This document shows positions 1 through 7,221 of a stretch of 64,000 nucleotides of DNA, piece after piece (position 1 is the first letter of the stretch; each line of letters starts with the position of its first letter). This stretch comes from Rhodanobacter glycinis (lineage in GTDB: Bacteria > Pseudomonadota > Gammaproteobacteria > Xanthomonadales > Rhodanobacteraceae), in NCBI RefSeq assembly GCF_006438785.1, contig NZ_RCZB01000003.1, forward strand, positions 650,964-714,963, given 5' to 3'. The translations under genes were made by a program, and so were the position numbers. The notes below the pieces were generated by a model. That model saw only the letters and a list, made by a program, of their open reading frames with translations. It was not told where the DNA came from and searched no databases.

Positions 1-210
1 GGCGAATACGGTTCGGTCATTTTCATCGCCGGCAATATCCCGATGCGCTCGGAGATCGCGCCGTTGCTGATCGTGCAGAAGCTTGAGCAGTTCGACTACG
101 CCGGCGCGGCGGCACTGGGGGTGGTGATGCTGCTGTTCTCGTTCGTGCTGCTGGTGGTGGTTGCGTTGCTGCAACGCTGGAGCGTCCGCTGGACGGAGTC
201 GGGACGATGA
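1..210 (+). CDS. cysT: Sulfate ABC transporter permease CysT/CysU, 3' end only
   Basis: C-terminal 69 residues of an inner-membrane permease, cut by the window edge. The reading frame is open from base 1 and ends in a TGA that overlaps the ATG of cysW (ATGA). It begins [14 protein letters not shown], the conserved cytoplasmic loop of the CysT/CysW family that contacts the ATPase, and ends in one hydrophobic segment followed by a short basic tail. CysT pairs with CysW to form the channel for sulfate/thiosulfate. The identity rests on this fragment plus the cysW-cysA genes that follow. Confidence 0.88.
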   Translation, partial: GEYGSVIFIAGNIPMRSEIAPLLIVQKLEQFDYAGAAALGVVMLLFSFVLLVVVALLQRWSVRWTESGR

Positions 211-1070
211 GCGCACTCGTGTCCGCCCGTCCGGTGGCCTGGTCGCGGCGTCTCGTGCGTGGGGCGCTGGTGCTGCTGGCGGTCGGCTTCCTGGCGCTGT
301 TCCTGTTGCTGCCCCTGGCGACGGTATTCGTCGAGGCATTCCGCCAGGGCGCGGCCATCTACCTGACCAGCATCCGGCAGCATGAATCGCTGGCGGCGAT
401 CCGACTGACCCTGCTGGTGGCGGCGATCGCGGTACCGCTCAACCTGGTGTTCGGCGTGATGGCGGCATGGGCGATAACGCGTTTCGATTTCCGCGGCAAG
501 GCCTTGCTCGGTGCATTCATCGATCTGCCGTTCTCGGTCTCGCCGGTGATTTCGGGCCTGGTCTACGTGCTGCTGTTCGGTGCGCAGGGTTGGTTCGGCC
601 CGTGGCTGGATGCGCACGGGGTCAGGATCATCTTTGCCGTGCCGGGGCTGGTGCTGGCGACGATCTTCATCACGTTGCCGTTCGTCGCGCGCGAGTTGAT
701 CCCGCTGATGCAGTCGCAGGGCAGCGAGGAAGAGGAAGCCGCCCGCGTGCTTGGCGCGAGCGGCTGGCAGATGTTCTTCCGGGTGACCTTGCCCAACATT
801 CGCTGGGCGCTGCTGTATGGCGTGCTGCTGTGCAATGCCCGTGCGATGGGCGAGTTCGGCGCGGTGTCGGTGGTATCCGGTCACATCCGCGGACTGACCA
901 CCACGATGCCGCTGGAAGTGGAGATGCGCTACAACGAATACGACTTTGCCGGCGCGTTCGCCGTCGCCTCGCTGCTGGCCCTGCTGGCACTGATGACGAT
1001 GGCGCTGAAGACCTTGCTGGAGTGGCGTTATGGCAACGAGATCGCGGCGCATGCGCCCGGCGGCCACTGA
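207..1070 (+). CDS. cysW: Sulfate ABC transporter permease CysW
   Basis: Second membrane subunit (287 aa) of the sulfate/thiosulfate importer. A first transmembrane helix lies near residues 15-38, then several more. The permease coupling loop reads [20 protein letters not shown], followed by [21 protein letters not shown] and the [15 protein letters not shown] loop, all typical of CysW. The start codon overlaps the cysT stop by 4 bp and cysA follows after 10 bp, so this is one operon. The periplasmic binding protein gene (sbp/cysP) would lie upstream, outside the window. Induction by sulfur limitation through CysB is known for the family but no site can be seen here. Confidence 0.95.
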   Translation: MSALVSARPVAWSRRLVRGALVLLAVGFLALFLLLPLATVFVEAFRQGAAIYLTSIRQHESLAAIRLTLLVAAIAVPLNLVFGVMAAWAITRFDFRGKALLGAFIDLPFSVSPVISGLVYVLLFGAQGWFGPWLDAHGVRIIFAVPGLVLATIFITLPFVARELIPLMQSQGSEEEEAARVLGASGWQMFFRVTLPNIRWALLYGVLLCNARAMGEFGAVSVVSGHIRGLTTTMPLEVEMRYNEYDFAGAFAVASLLALLALMTMALKTLLEWRYGNEIAAHAPGGH

Positions 1071-1080
1071 AGGACATCGC

Positions 1081-2241
1081 ATGAATCTGGAACTGTCTCA
1101 CCTGAGCCGTCGCTTCACCGACTTCGCCGCGCTGAAGGACGTCAGCCTGACGGTCGCACCGGGCGAATTCATCGCGCTGCTGGGACCCTCCGGATCCGGC
1201 AAGACGACCCTGCTGCGCATCCTGGCCGGGCTGGACTATCCCGACAGCGGCAGCGTGCTGCGCGACGGCGAGGATTTCCTGGCAATCCACACACGCGAGC
1301 GCCGGGTCGGTCTGGTGTTCCAGCACTACGCGCTGTTCCGCCACCTGACCGTGACCGAGAACATTGCCTTCGGCCTGCGCGTGCGTCCGTGGCGTTCACG
1401 GCCTGCACGCGCCGAGGTCAGGGAACGGGTGGAACGCCTGCTGAAGCGCGTCCAGCTGGAAGGCCTCGGCGGCCGTTATCCGGCGCAACTGTCCGGTGGC
1501 CAATGCCAGCGTGTCGCGCTGGCCCGCGCGCTGGCAGTCGAGCCCGACCTGTTGCTGCTCGACGAGCCGTTCGGTGCGCTGGATGCGCAGGTGCGTGTGA
1601 CCCTGCGCCGCTGGTTGCGCGAGCTGCATGAAGAGCTGAAGTTGACCACGCTGTTCGTCACCCACGACCAGGAGGAGGCGCTGGAGCTGGCCGACCGCAT
1701 CGTGGTGATGAACAACGGGCGCATCGAGCAGGTCGGTTCGCCCGAGATCATCTATCAACAGCCGGCCACGCCGTTCGTGTGCGAGTTCATCGGCAAGGCC
1801 AACCGGCTGACCTTGCGCCGCGACGGCAACCATTTTTCGGCGGCCGAATGGACGCTGCCCGGTGATCCCTGGGGCGGTCGCCATGCGCAGGCCGTGGCCT
1901 ACGTGAGGCCGGAACATCTGTCGCTGGCGGTGCCCGCTTCGCAGCCGGTGCCCGCTTCGCAGCCGGCGTGGACGGCGCGGTTGCGCCACATCTACCTCGC
2001 CGGCAGCGTGGCGCATCTGGAGCTGCATGTCGCCGCATTCGACCAGACGCTCGAAGCCGATGTTGCCAGCGAAGATCTGGCCCGTCTCGACCTGCAGCCG
2101 GGCAGCCTGCTGCGGGTGGCGCCGCGCAGTGCGGTGGTCTTCCCGCTGGATGATCACAGCGGAGATGCCGTCGCTGGTGATCGCTGGGCGTGGCACGATT
2201 CCGAGCGCAAGGAGCCGGGTCGCCTGCGCTCCTGTCGATAG
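1081..2241 (+). CDS. cysA: Sulfate/thiosulfate import ATP-binding protein CysA
   Basis: ATPase (386 aa) that drives the CysTW channel. Walker A GPSGSGKT at residues 35-42, signature [15 protein letters not shown] (QCQ replaces the common QQQ), Walker [13 protein letters not shown], and H-loop [15 protein letters not shown] are all present. The C-terminal third (from about residue 240) is the regulatory/TOBE-like part. I chose ATG 1081 because the protein then begins [12 protein letters not shown], as CysA proteins do; the frame is open further upstream inside cysW. A perfect 18-bp tandem duplication in the C-terminal domain gives the residues [13 protein letters not shown]. Confidence 0.95.
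   Translation: MNLELSHLSRRFTDFAALKDVSLTVAPGEFIALLGPSGSGKTTLLRILAGLDYPDSGSVLRDGEDFLAIHTRERRVGLVFQHYALFRHLTVTENIAFGLRVRPWRSRPARAEVRERVERLLKRVQLEGLGGRYPAQLSGGQCQRVALARALAVEPDLLLLDEPFGALDAQVRVTLRRWLRELHEELKLTTLFVTHDQEEALELADRIVVMNNGRIEQVGSPEIIYQQPATPFVCEFIGKANRLTLRRDGNHFSAAEWTLPGDPWGGRHAQAVAYVRPEHLSLAVPASQPVPASQPAWTARLRHIYLAGSVAHLELHVAAFDQTLEADVASEDLARLDLQPGSLLRVAPRSAVVFPLDDHSGDAVAGDRWAWHDSERKEPGRLRSCR
1930..1965 (+). repeat. Perfect 18-bp tandem duplication inside cysA
   Basis: Two adjacent identical copies of GTGCCCGCTTCGCAGCCG (1930-1947 and 1948-1965), in frame, encode VPASQP twice in the C-terminal regulatory region of CysA. This looks like a recent slippage duplication in a linker; it preserves the frame. 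Confidence 0.9.
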
Positions 2242-2438
2242 GGACTTCAGCTCGCCTGCAGCAAACGCTCACGTCATAGCGACAGTGGCCGCTTCGAGGA
2301 CGCGCAGGCCAACCGGCGCAAGGAGCCAGGTGCCTATCTGAAGTTGTCCCGAAGCCGCACACGGCGTGGCTTCGTGGCGATCGGCCTTTGCCATCTTCAT
2401 GATGTGACGAGGCGCCAGGACAATGAATGCATCGAGGC

Positions 2439-2488
2439 TTGACGGCATCATTTACGCGTGTAAACATAATTGCACTTACACGCGTAAA
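2439..2488 (+). promoter_or_regulatory. Promoter and paired BlaI-type operators upstream of the blaI-like gene
   Basis: Two near-identical palindromes, TTTACGCGTGTAAA (2451-2464) and CTTACACGCGTAAA (2475-2488), are inverted copies of each other with centres 24 bp apart. The second ends 10 bp before the repressor ATG. A -35-like TTGACG (2439-2444) and a -10-like CATAAT (2465-2470, spacing 20) or TAAACA (2461-2466, spacing 16) overlap them. BlaI/MecI repressors bind TACA/TGTA dyads over their own promoter, so autoregulation of the repressor-protease pair is inferred. The upstream part of this gap (2242-2438) shows nothing recognisable. Confidence 0.75.
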
Positions 2489-2497
2489 CGGTGACGC

Positions 2498-2866
2498 ATG
2501 GCAATCAGCGAAGCGGAAGCGGTGGTGATGGATGTGCTGTGGCGCGAGGCACCGCTCAGTGCGGAGGAGATCCTCGCCGAGGTCGGTCCGGCACAGAACT
2601 GGCAGGAGGGTACGGTGAAATCCCTGCTCAACCGGCTGCTGCGCAAGACGGCCGTGCATGCCGAGCGCGACGGTCGCCGCTACCTGTACACACCGCTGCT
2701 GACTCGCGAGAACTACGTGCAGCAGGAGAGCAAGGGTCTGCTCGATCGCCTGTTCGGCGGTCGCGTGGCGCCGCTGGTCGCGCACTTTTCCGAGCAGCGC
2801 AAGTTGTCGAAGAAGGACATCGCCGAGTTGCGCAAGCTGCTGCAGGAGCTCGACGATGAACATTGA
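2498..2866 (+). CDS. BlaI/MecI/CopY-family transcriptional repressor
   Basis: A 122-aa winged-helix repressor of BlaI length. The N-terminal DNA-binding domain (residues 1-75) includes ISEAEAVVMDVLWREAPLSA and the recognition region GTVKSLLNRLLRK. The C-terminal dimerisation helices contain PLVAHFSEQRKLSKKDI; in staphylococcal BlaI the protease cuts between N and F at the equivalent place (here H-F). It overlaps the M56 protease gene by 11 bp, the classic repressor/anti-repressor pair. No beta-lactamase gene is adjacent, so the regulated genes are unknown; the pair itself and possibly the peptidase gene downstream are candidates. Confidence 0.92.
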   Translation: MAISEAEAVVMDVLWREAPLSAEEILAEVGPAQNWQEGTVKSLLNRLLRKTAVHAERDGRRYLYTPLLTRENYVQQESKGLLDRLFGGRVAPLVAHFSEQRKLSKKDIAELRKLLQELDDEH

Positions 2867-4412
2867 TCTGGCAAGCATCGACTGGATCGGGCGCGGTTGG
2901 TTGCTGATCCTCGCGTTTACCGCGGCTGCCATCTGCGTGGCGCTGCTGCGCAAGCCTTGCCGCCGCGCGTTCGGCGCCGAACACGCATTTCAGTTGTGGC
3001 TGCTTGTGCCGCTGGCGATGCTGGCCAGCCAGTTGCCGCACATCGCCGGCACGGATCGCGCGCCGCTGCCATCGCTGGTGTACATGATCACCTCGGTGGT
3101 CGGTGCGTCGCCCATCCATGCCAGCGCATCGACAAGTATCGGCTGGCGCAGCTGTGCCGGACTGGTCTGGCTTGCCGGCATCGTGGCGAGCCTGGCGCTG
3201 GCCGCGATGGCGCAGTCGCGCTATCGCTCCCGCCTGCGTGGAGCCACACCGATGGCCCACGCACCATCGCGCTGGCCGGTGCTGCGTGCTGCCAACGCCG
3301 ATGTCGGACCGGCGCTGGTCGGTGCGTGGCAAGCCCGTATCGTGCTGCCCGCCGATTTCGAGCGTCGCTACGGCGCCATCGAGCGGGCGTTGATCCTTGC
3401 CCACGAAGCGATGCATGCTCGCCGGCGCGATGGCTGGTGGTGTCTGCTGGCGCAGATCGTCTCTGCGATGTTCTGGTTTCATCCGCTGGCGTGGTGGGCA
3501 CTCGGTGCGCTGCGCCACGACCAGGAACTGGCCTGCGACGCCGCCGTATTGCGCGAACACGGCGCGCAGCGGCGCAGCTATGCGAATGCGATGTTGAAGA
3601 CCCAGTCGGCGCTGTTTGCGCTGCCGGTGGGTTGTCCCTGGTCACCTCGTCACCCACTCACGGAGCGTATTGCCATGTTGAAATTGCCCTTGCCTGGTCG
3701 TCTTCGTCGCAGTACGGGCAGCATGGTGGTTGTCATGCTCGCCTGCGTCGTGGCCGGCTCTGTCTATGCCGCCAGTGCACCATCCGGACAGCGCCACGGA
3801 ACTGTCCAAGGGTCTGCTGCTGTCGACGAATACCAGCTGGACATGATGGTTGAACTCACCACCGGCGACGCGCATGCCAGCCCTGCCGAACGGATGACGC
3901 TTGCGTTGTGCATGGCCCCCGGCAAGAGCGGGACGGTAAGCACCCATGGCTGGACGATTGAAGCCACGCCGTCGCCCGAAGGCGAAAGCCGGTTGCGCAT
4001 CGATCTTGCAGTGACCGGTGCCGGCGGCGAGCCTGTGGCCCATACCCAGCTGCATGGCGCGCTCGGTGAAGCCGTGCATGCCGAAGGCAGGGGCGAGGAC
4101 GGCAAACATGGGTATGCCGTCGATATAACGTCGCTCGCTGGCTGTCCGGCGCGTACCGCCACGACCGCCGACACCGGCGCCCGCCTGCGCCTGATCAGCC
4201 AGGCGGTACGCAATGAATCCGCGCGTGCCGTCGCCGTCTCGGTGGCATTGGGCGCGGGGCTGACCCTGGTCAATCCGGAAGCGCTGGACAATCGTCTGGT
4301 CACGCTGAATTTCGACAAGATTCCGGCTGAGCGCGCGATGCAGCTGATTGCCGATGTCGACGGCGCGAAAGCGGTGTTCGACGGAAACCGGGTGCACTTC
4401 GAGCCGAAGTGA
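2856..4412 (+). CDS. M56-family (BlaR1-like) membrane metalloprotease with STN-like C-terminus
   Basis: A 518-aa membrane protein. Hydrophobic segments lie near residues 14-31, 45-60, 100-118 and 287-306. The zinc site HEAMH is at 183-187 with the third ligand expected at E224 in DQELACD. Such proteins sense a signal outside the cell and cleave the partner BlaI repressor. In place of the penicillin-binding sensor domain of BlaR1, the exported part (about 307-518) ends in a stretch (about 448-516, with VTLNFDKIPAERAMQLIADV) that resembles the short secretin/TonB N-terminal (STN) fold. The ligand is therefore probably not a beta-lactam. The start overlaps blaI by 11 bp. Confidence 0.85.
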   Translation: MNIDLASIDWIGRGWLLILAFTAAAICVALLRKPCRRAFGAEHAFQLWLLVPLAMLASQLPHIAGTDRAPLPSLVYMITSVVGASPIHASASTSIGWRSCAGLVWLAGIVASLALAAMAQSRYRSRLRGATPMAHAPSRWPVLRAANADVGPALVGAWQARIVLPADFERRYGAIERALILAHEAMHARRRDGWWCLLAQIVSAMFWFHPLAWWALGALRHDQELACDAAVLREHGAQRRSYANAMLKTQSALFALPVGCPWSPRHPLTERIAMLKLPLPGRLRRSTGSMVVVMLACVVAGSVYAASAPSGQRHGTVQGSAAVDEYQLDMMVELTTGDAHASPAERMTLALCMAPGKSGTVSTHGWTIEATPSPEGESRLRIDLAVTGAGGEPVAHTQLHGALGEAVHAEGRGEDGKHGYAVDITSLAGCPARTATTADTGARLRLISQAVRNESARAVAVSVALGAGLTLVNPEALDNRLVTLNFDKIPAERAMQLIADVDGAKAVFDGNRVHFEPK

Positions 4413-4458
4413 TCGACGGGCTGGCTATACTCGCCCCGTCACGCATCCGGAGAGTGAA

Positions 4459-5511
4459 GTGAAGCCGCACCACGTGTTACTTGCCCTTGCTGCCCTCGGA
4501 ATCTCCGCCATGAGCCACGCCGCCGTCTCACCCGTACTGGTGATCCACGGCGGAGCCGGGGTGATCAAGCGGGAGATGACGCCGGCGAGGGAGCAGGCGG
4601 TGCGTGCCGCAATGAGCCAGGCGCTGCACGACGGTTACGCCCAGCTCAAGGCGGGCAAGAGTGCGCTGGACGCAGTGGCCGTCGCGATCGCCGTGCTGGA
4701 GGATGACGCGAACTTCAACGCGGGCAGAGGCGCGGTGTTCACCCACGACGGAACCAACGAACTGGACGCGGCCATCATGGACGGCTATACGCTGCGTGCC
4801 GGTTCGGTGGCCGGGGTGCGGCGGATCAGGAATCCGATCCTGCTGGCGCGTGCGGTGATGGAACAGTCGCCGCATGTGATGTTGTCCGGCGATGGCGCCG
4901 AGGCGTTCGCGCAGAGCATCGGCATGCCGCTGGTCGATCCGTCGTATTTCCGCACCGACGAGCGCTGGCAGCAGCTGCAGAAGGCGTTGAAGGAAGACGC
5001 TGCGAAGAAGCCGCATGCGGACGTCGAGACGGCCAGACACTTCGGTACGGTCGGCGCGGTGGCGCTGGATGCGCAGGGGCACCTGGCCGCGGGCACATCC
5101 ACCGGCGGCATGACCGACAAGCGCTGGGGGCGCATTGGCGACTCGCCGATCATCGGCGCCGGCACCTACGCCAACTCCGGCTGCGCGGTATCCGGCACGG
5201 GCTGGGGCGAGTTCTACATGCGCACCGTGGCGGCGCATGCGATCTGCATGAAGGTCACCGAGATGCGCGTGCCGCTGAAGCGCGCCGCCGCCGAGGTAAT
5301 CAACCAGGACATCCCTTCGATGGGTGGCAACGGCGGCGCGATCGCGCTGGATGCCGGCGGCCACATCTCGATCCCGTTCAATACCGATGGCATGTACCGT
5401 GGCTGGATGGGTGCCGACGGTGTGGCGCACGTGGCGCTCTACGGCGACGAGGACGACGGCACTGCCGAGCTGCCGGTGCCGGCTCCAGCGGAAAGTTCGG
5501 CGCAGCCCTGA
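4459..5511 (+). CDS. iaaA: Exported isoaspartyl peptidase / L-asparaginase (Ntn hydrolase)
   Basis: Plant-type asparaginase family, 350 aa. It hydrolyses isoaspartyl dipeptides and L-asparagine after autocleavage into two subunits. The new N-terminal nucleophile is the Thr in HFGTVGAVALD; the substrate loops GAGVIKRE, NFNAGRGAVFT and GTSTGGMTDKRWGRIGDSP are present. The GTG start at 4459 gives a signal peptide (MKPHHVLLALAALGISAMSHA) and has a GGAGAG Shine-Dalgarno; the next in-frame ATG (4510) would lose it. It sits 46 bp after the M56 gene, so co-transcription is possible. It is convergent with the thioredoxin-like gene. Confidence 0.9.
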   Translation: MKPHHVLLALAALGISAMSHAAVSPVLVIHGGAGVIKREMTPAREQAVRAAMSQALHDGYAQLKAGKSALDAVAVAIAVLEDDANFNAGRGAVFTHDGTNELDAAIMDGYTLRAGSVAGVRRIRNPILLARAVMEQSPHVMLSGDGAEAFAQSIGMPLVDPSYFRTDERWQQLQKALKEDAAKKPHADVETARHFGTVGAVALDAQGHLAAGTSTGGMTDKRWGRIGDSPIIGAGTYANSGCAVSGTGWGEFYMRTVAAHAICMKVTEMRVPLKRAAAEVINQDIPSMGGNGGAIALDAGGHISIPFNTDGMYRGWMGADGVAHVALYGDEDDGTAELPVPAPAESSAQP

Positions 5512-5526
5512 GCACCCTTCGCGCGG

Positions 5527-5985
5527 TTACCGAATCCTTTGCAGTTGTGCGGCTGTCAGCGCGCCGCTGATGCCGAGCCGGCTGCCGTCCGCACGGATCA
5601 CCAGCACGCGGGGTGTTTCGCCACCCCAGTGGGGATCGAGCAAAAAGCTGATCCGTTCGGGAGACGCTTCGGCATAGGCGCGGGCTGGATATGCGGCCAT
5701 CTTCATGCCGCGCAAACGGGCTTCGATCGCATCGCGCTGTTCGACGCTGTCGGTCGCCAGCGTGATCAGTTCAATGTCCCGCGGATGAGCGCGCTGCAAG
5801 GCAGCCAGTGCCGCGAGGTTCGGCTCGCAGTAGGCGCAATCGAGCGACCACAGCGCAATGATCCGCTCGCCATGCGCCGGCGGCTGCAGCAGTGCCGGCA
5901 CCTCGGCCGCGGTCAATGGTTGCACGGGGCCGGCGAATGCCGAAGCCGGCAACAGCAGCGCGAACGCGAGCAGCAGGCGGTTCAT
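5527..5985 (-). CDS. Exported thioredoxin/TlpA-like protein
   Basis: A 152-aa protein with a signal peptide (residues 1-18, MNRLLLAFALLLPASAFA) and a thioredoxin-like fold with the redox motif SLDCAYCEPN (C50, C53). A typical TlpA has WCxxC; here the first position is D. The cis-Pro strand is probably in GGETPRVLVI. The protein ends soon after the fold. It is the last gene of a three-gene minus-strand operon and its ATG overlaps the stop of the beta-propeller gene by 4 bp (ATGA). A periplasmic thiol or metal-handling role linked to the Cys-rich propeller partner is inferred. Confidence 0.75.
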   Translation of the reverse strand: MNRLLLAFALLLPASAFAGPVQPLTAAEVPALLQPPAHGERIIALWSLDCAYCEPNLAALAALQRAHPRDIELITLATDSVEQRDAIEARLRGMKMAAYPARAYAEASPERISFLLDPHWGGETPRVLVIRADGSRLGISGALTAAQLQRIR

Positions 5986-7154
5986 CGCGGGGCCTCCACG
6001 GGGATCACCCGAAAGCCGGCCGCGGTGTTCCAGGCCACCACGGCGCGCCCCTGCCTGTGCAGCAACTGCGGTGAACCGGCGGCGCCGCGGCTGCGGGCGA
6101 TCTCGCGGGCGGCATCAAAGTGCACGCCGTCGTCGGCGGAGTGGCGGGCCATCAGCGCATAACCATCAGCGCTGACCTGGTTCCAGACCACCCACACCGT
6201 GTGGTCATGCACGGCCACATCGGCATGGCTGGCGCCGGCGGCGGCGATGGCCAGCGGATGTTGCGGTGGACGGGTGGGATCGAGCTGTCCGTACCAGATC
6301 GTCGGCGGGCCCTTGGCTTCGTACCACACCGCATGGCGAATGCCGTCGTTGCCGATCGCCAGGCCTGGGCCGTGGTGCGGACAGCCGGCGATCTGCCATT
6401 CGCTGAAAGTGGCACGCTCGGCATGACTCGTCTGGCCACCCACATGCAGCACGGCATAGGCGTGGTCGCGGATGTTGTCGCCGTAGATGCTGCGAAAGAA
6501 CGCGGCTATTTCGCCACCGGGCGTGCGCGCCAGGGCAATGCGGCAGCATTCGCAGCTCTGGTCGATCAGCTTTTGTTCGGGTACGAAGCTGACACCGCCG
6601 TCGTTGGACCAGCTGTAGTACACGGCGGCGCCCAGATACGGTTTGCCCTGCGCCGTGGCGGCGATCACGTCGCGCTTGTCGATCCACGCGATCACGATGC
6701 GGCCGCCGCCGTCCACGGCCAGCGCGTCGAAGCGGTGGGTGATCTCGGCGCGATCCTGATGCACGGTTAGCGGTTCGCTGAAATGTTCGCCCCGATCCAG
6801 CGAGCGGGCGAAGCGCACGAAGCCGGTCCACGGTTTGGCGCGCGGCTGCGACCAGCTCACGTAGATTTCGTCGTGCGGGCCGAGCGCGATTTTCGGTCGA
6901 TTCTCGCCTTCGGCGTAGATGCGCTCGGCCAGCGTGTTCACCTCGATCGGTGCGCTCAGCGTACGGCCGTCGTCATCCGAATGGCGCAGCCGCACATGGC
7001 CATCGGCCGCGTCCACCAGCCACAGGCGGCCATGACTGTCGAACGCGGCACTGGCACCGAGTTCGGGGCCCTTGGGCATGTCCATGTGCATGCCGTCATG
7101 CGCCATCAGCACGGGCGACAACAGGCAGAGCAGGCTGATCAGCAGGCGACGCAT
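5982..7154 (-). CDS. Exported Asp-box (sialidase-like) beta-propeller with CxCC and CPHH motifs
   Basis: A 390-aa secreted protein: signal peptide MRRLLISLLCLLSPVLMA, then HDGMHMDMPKG, rich in Met and His. Asp-box motifs recur (SNDGGVSF at 183-190; related SDDDGRT near 59, SLDRGEHFS near 118, SADDGVHFD near 339), as in sialidase/BNR propellers. It also carries SCECCRIA (200-207) and GCPHHGPG (257-264), Cys/His clusters unlike a catalytic sialidase, and I see no Arg-triad evidence. It lies between a TonB receptor and a thioredoxin-like protein. A metal-binding (perhaps copper) role is my inference; automatic pipelines would call it exo-alpha-sialidase. Confidence 0.7.
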   Translation of the reverse strand: MRRLLISLLCLLSPVLMAHDGMHMDMPKGPELGASAAFDSHGRLWLVDAADGHVRLRHSDDDGRTLSAPIEVNTLAERIYAEGENRPKIALGPHDEIYVSWSQPRAKPWTGFVRFARSLDRGEHFSEPLTVHQDRAEITHRFDALAVDGGGRIVIAWIDKRDVIAATAQGKPYLGAAVYYSWSNDGGVSFVPEQKLIDQSCECCRIALARTPGGEIAAFFRSIYGDNIRDHAYAVLHVGGQTSHAERATFSEWQIAGCPHHGPGLAIGNDGIRHAVWYEAKGPPTIWYGQLDPTRPPQHPLAIAAAGASHADVAVHDHTVWVVWNQVSADGYALMARHSADDGVHFDAAREIARSRGAAGSPQLLHRQGRAVVAWNTAAGFRVIPVEAPR

Positions 7155-7221
7155 CGCAATTCCTCGGGTTAATCTGCGGCCTTGCCCGCTGCCTTCAGGG
7201 GGAGCAGCAAAGCCGCGTTGT

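Noticed and set aside
2269..2451. Short minus-strand frame (60 codons) upstream of blaI
   Set aside because: No ribosome site, overlaps the operator/promoter zone, no recognised motif.
2498..4412. Beta-lactam resistance regulator
   Set aside because: The sensor lacks the penicillin-binding domain and no beta-lactamase gene lies in the neighbourhood.
5982..7154. True exo-sialidase
   Set aside because: Asp-boxes are structural; the Cys/His motifs and neighbours do not fit sialic acid use, and no sialic acid catabolic genes are near.
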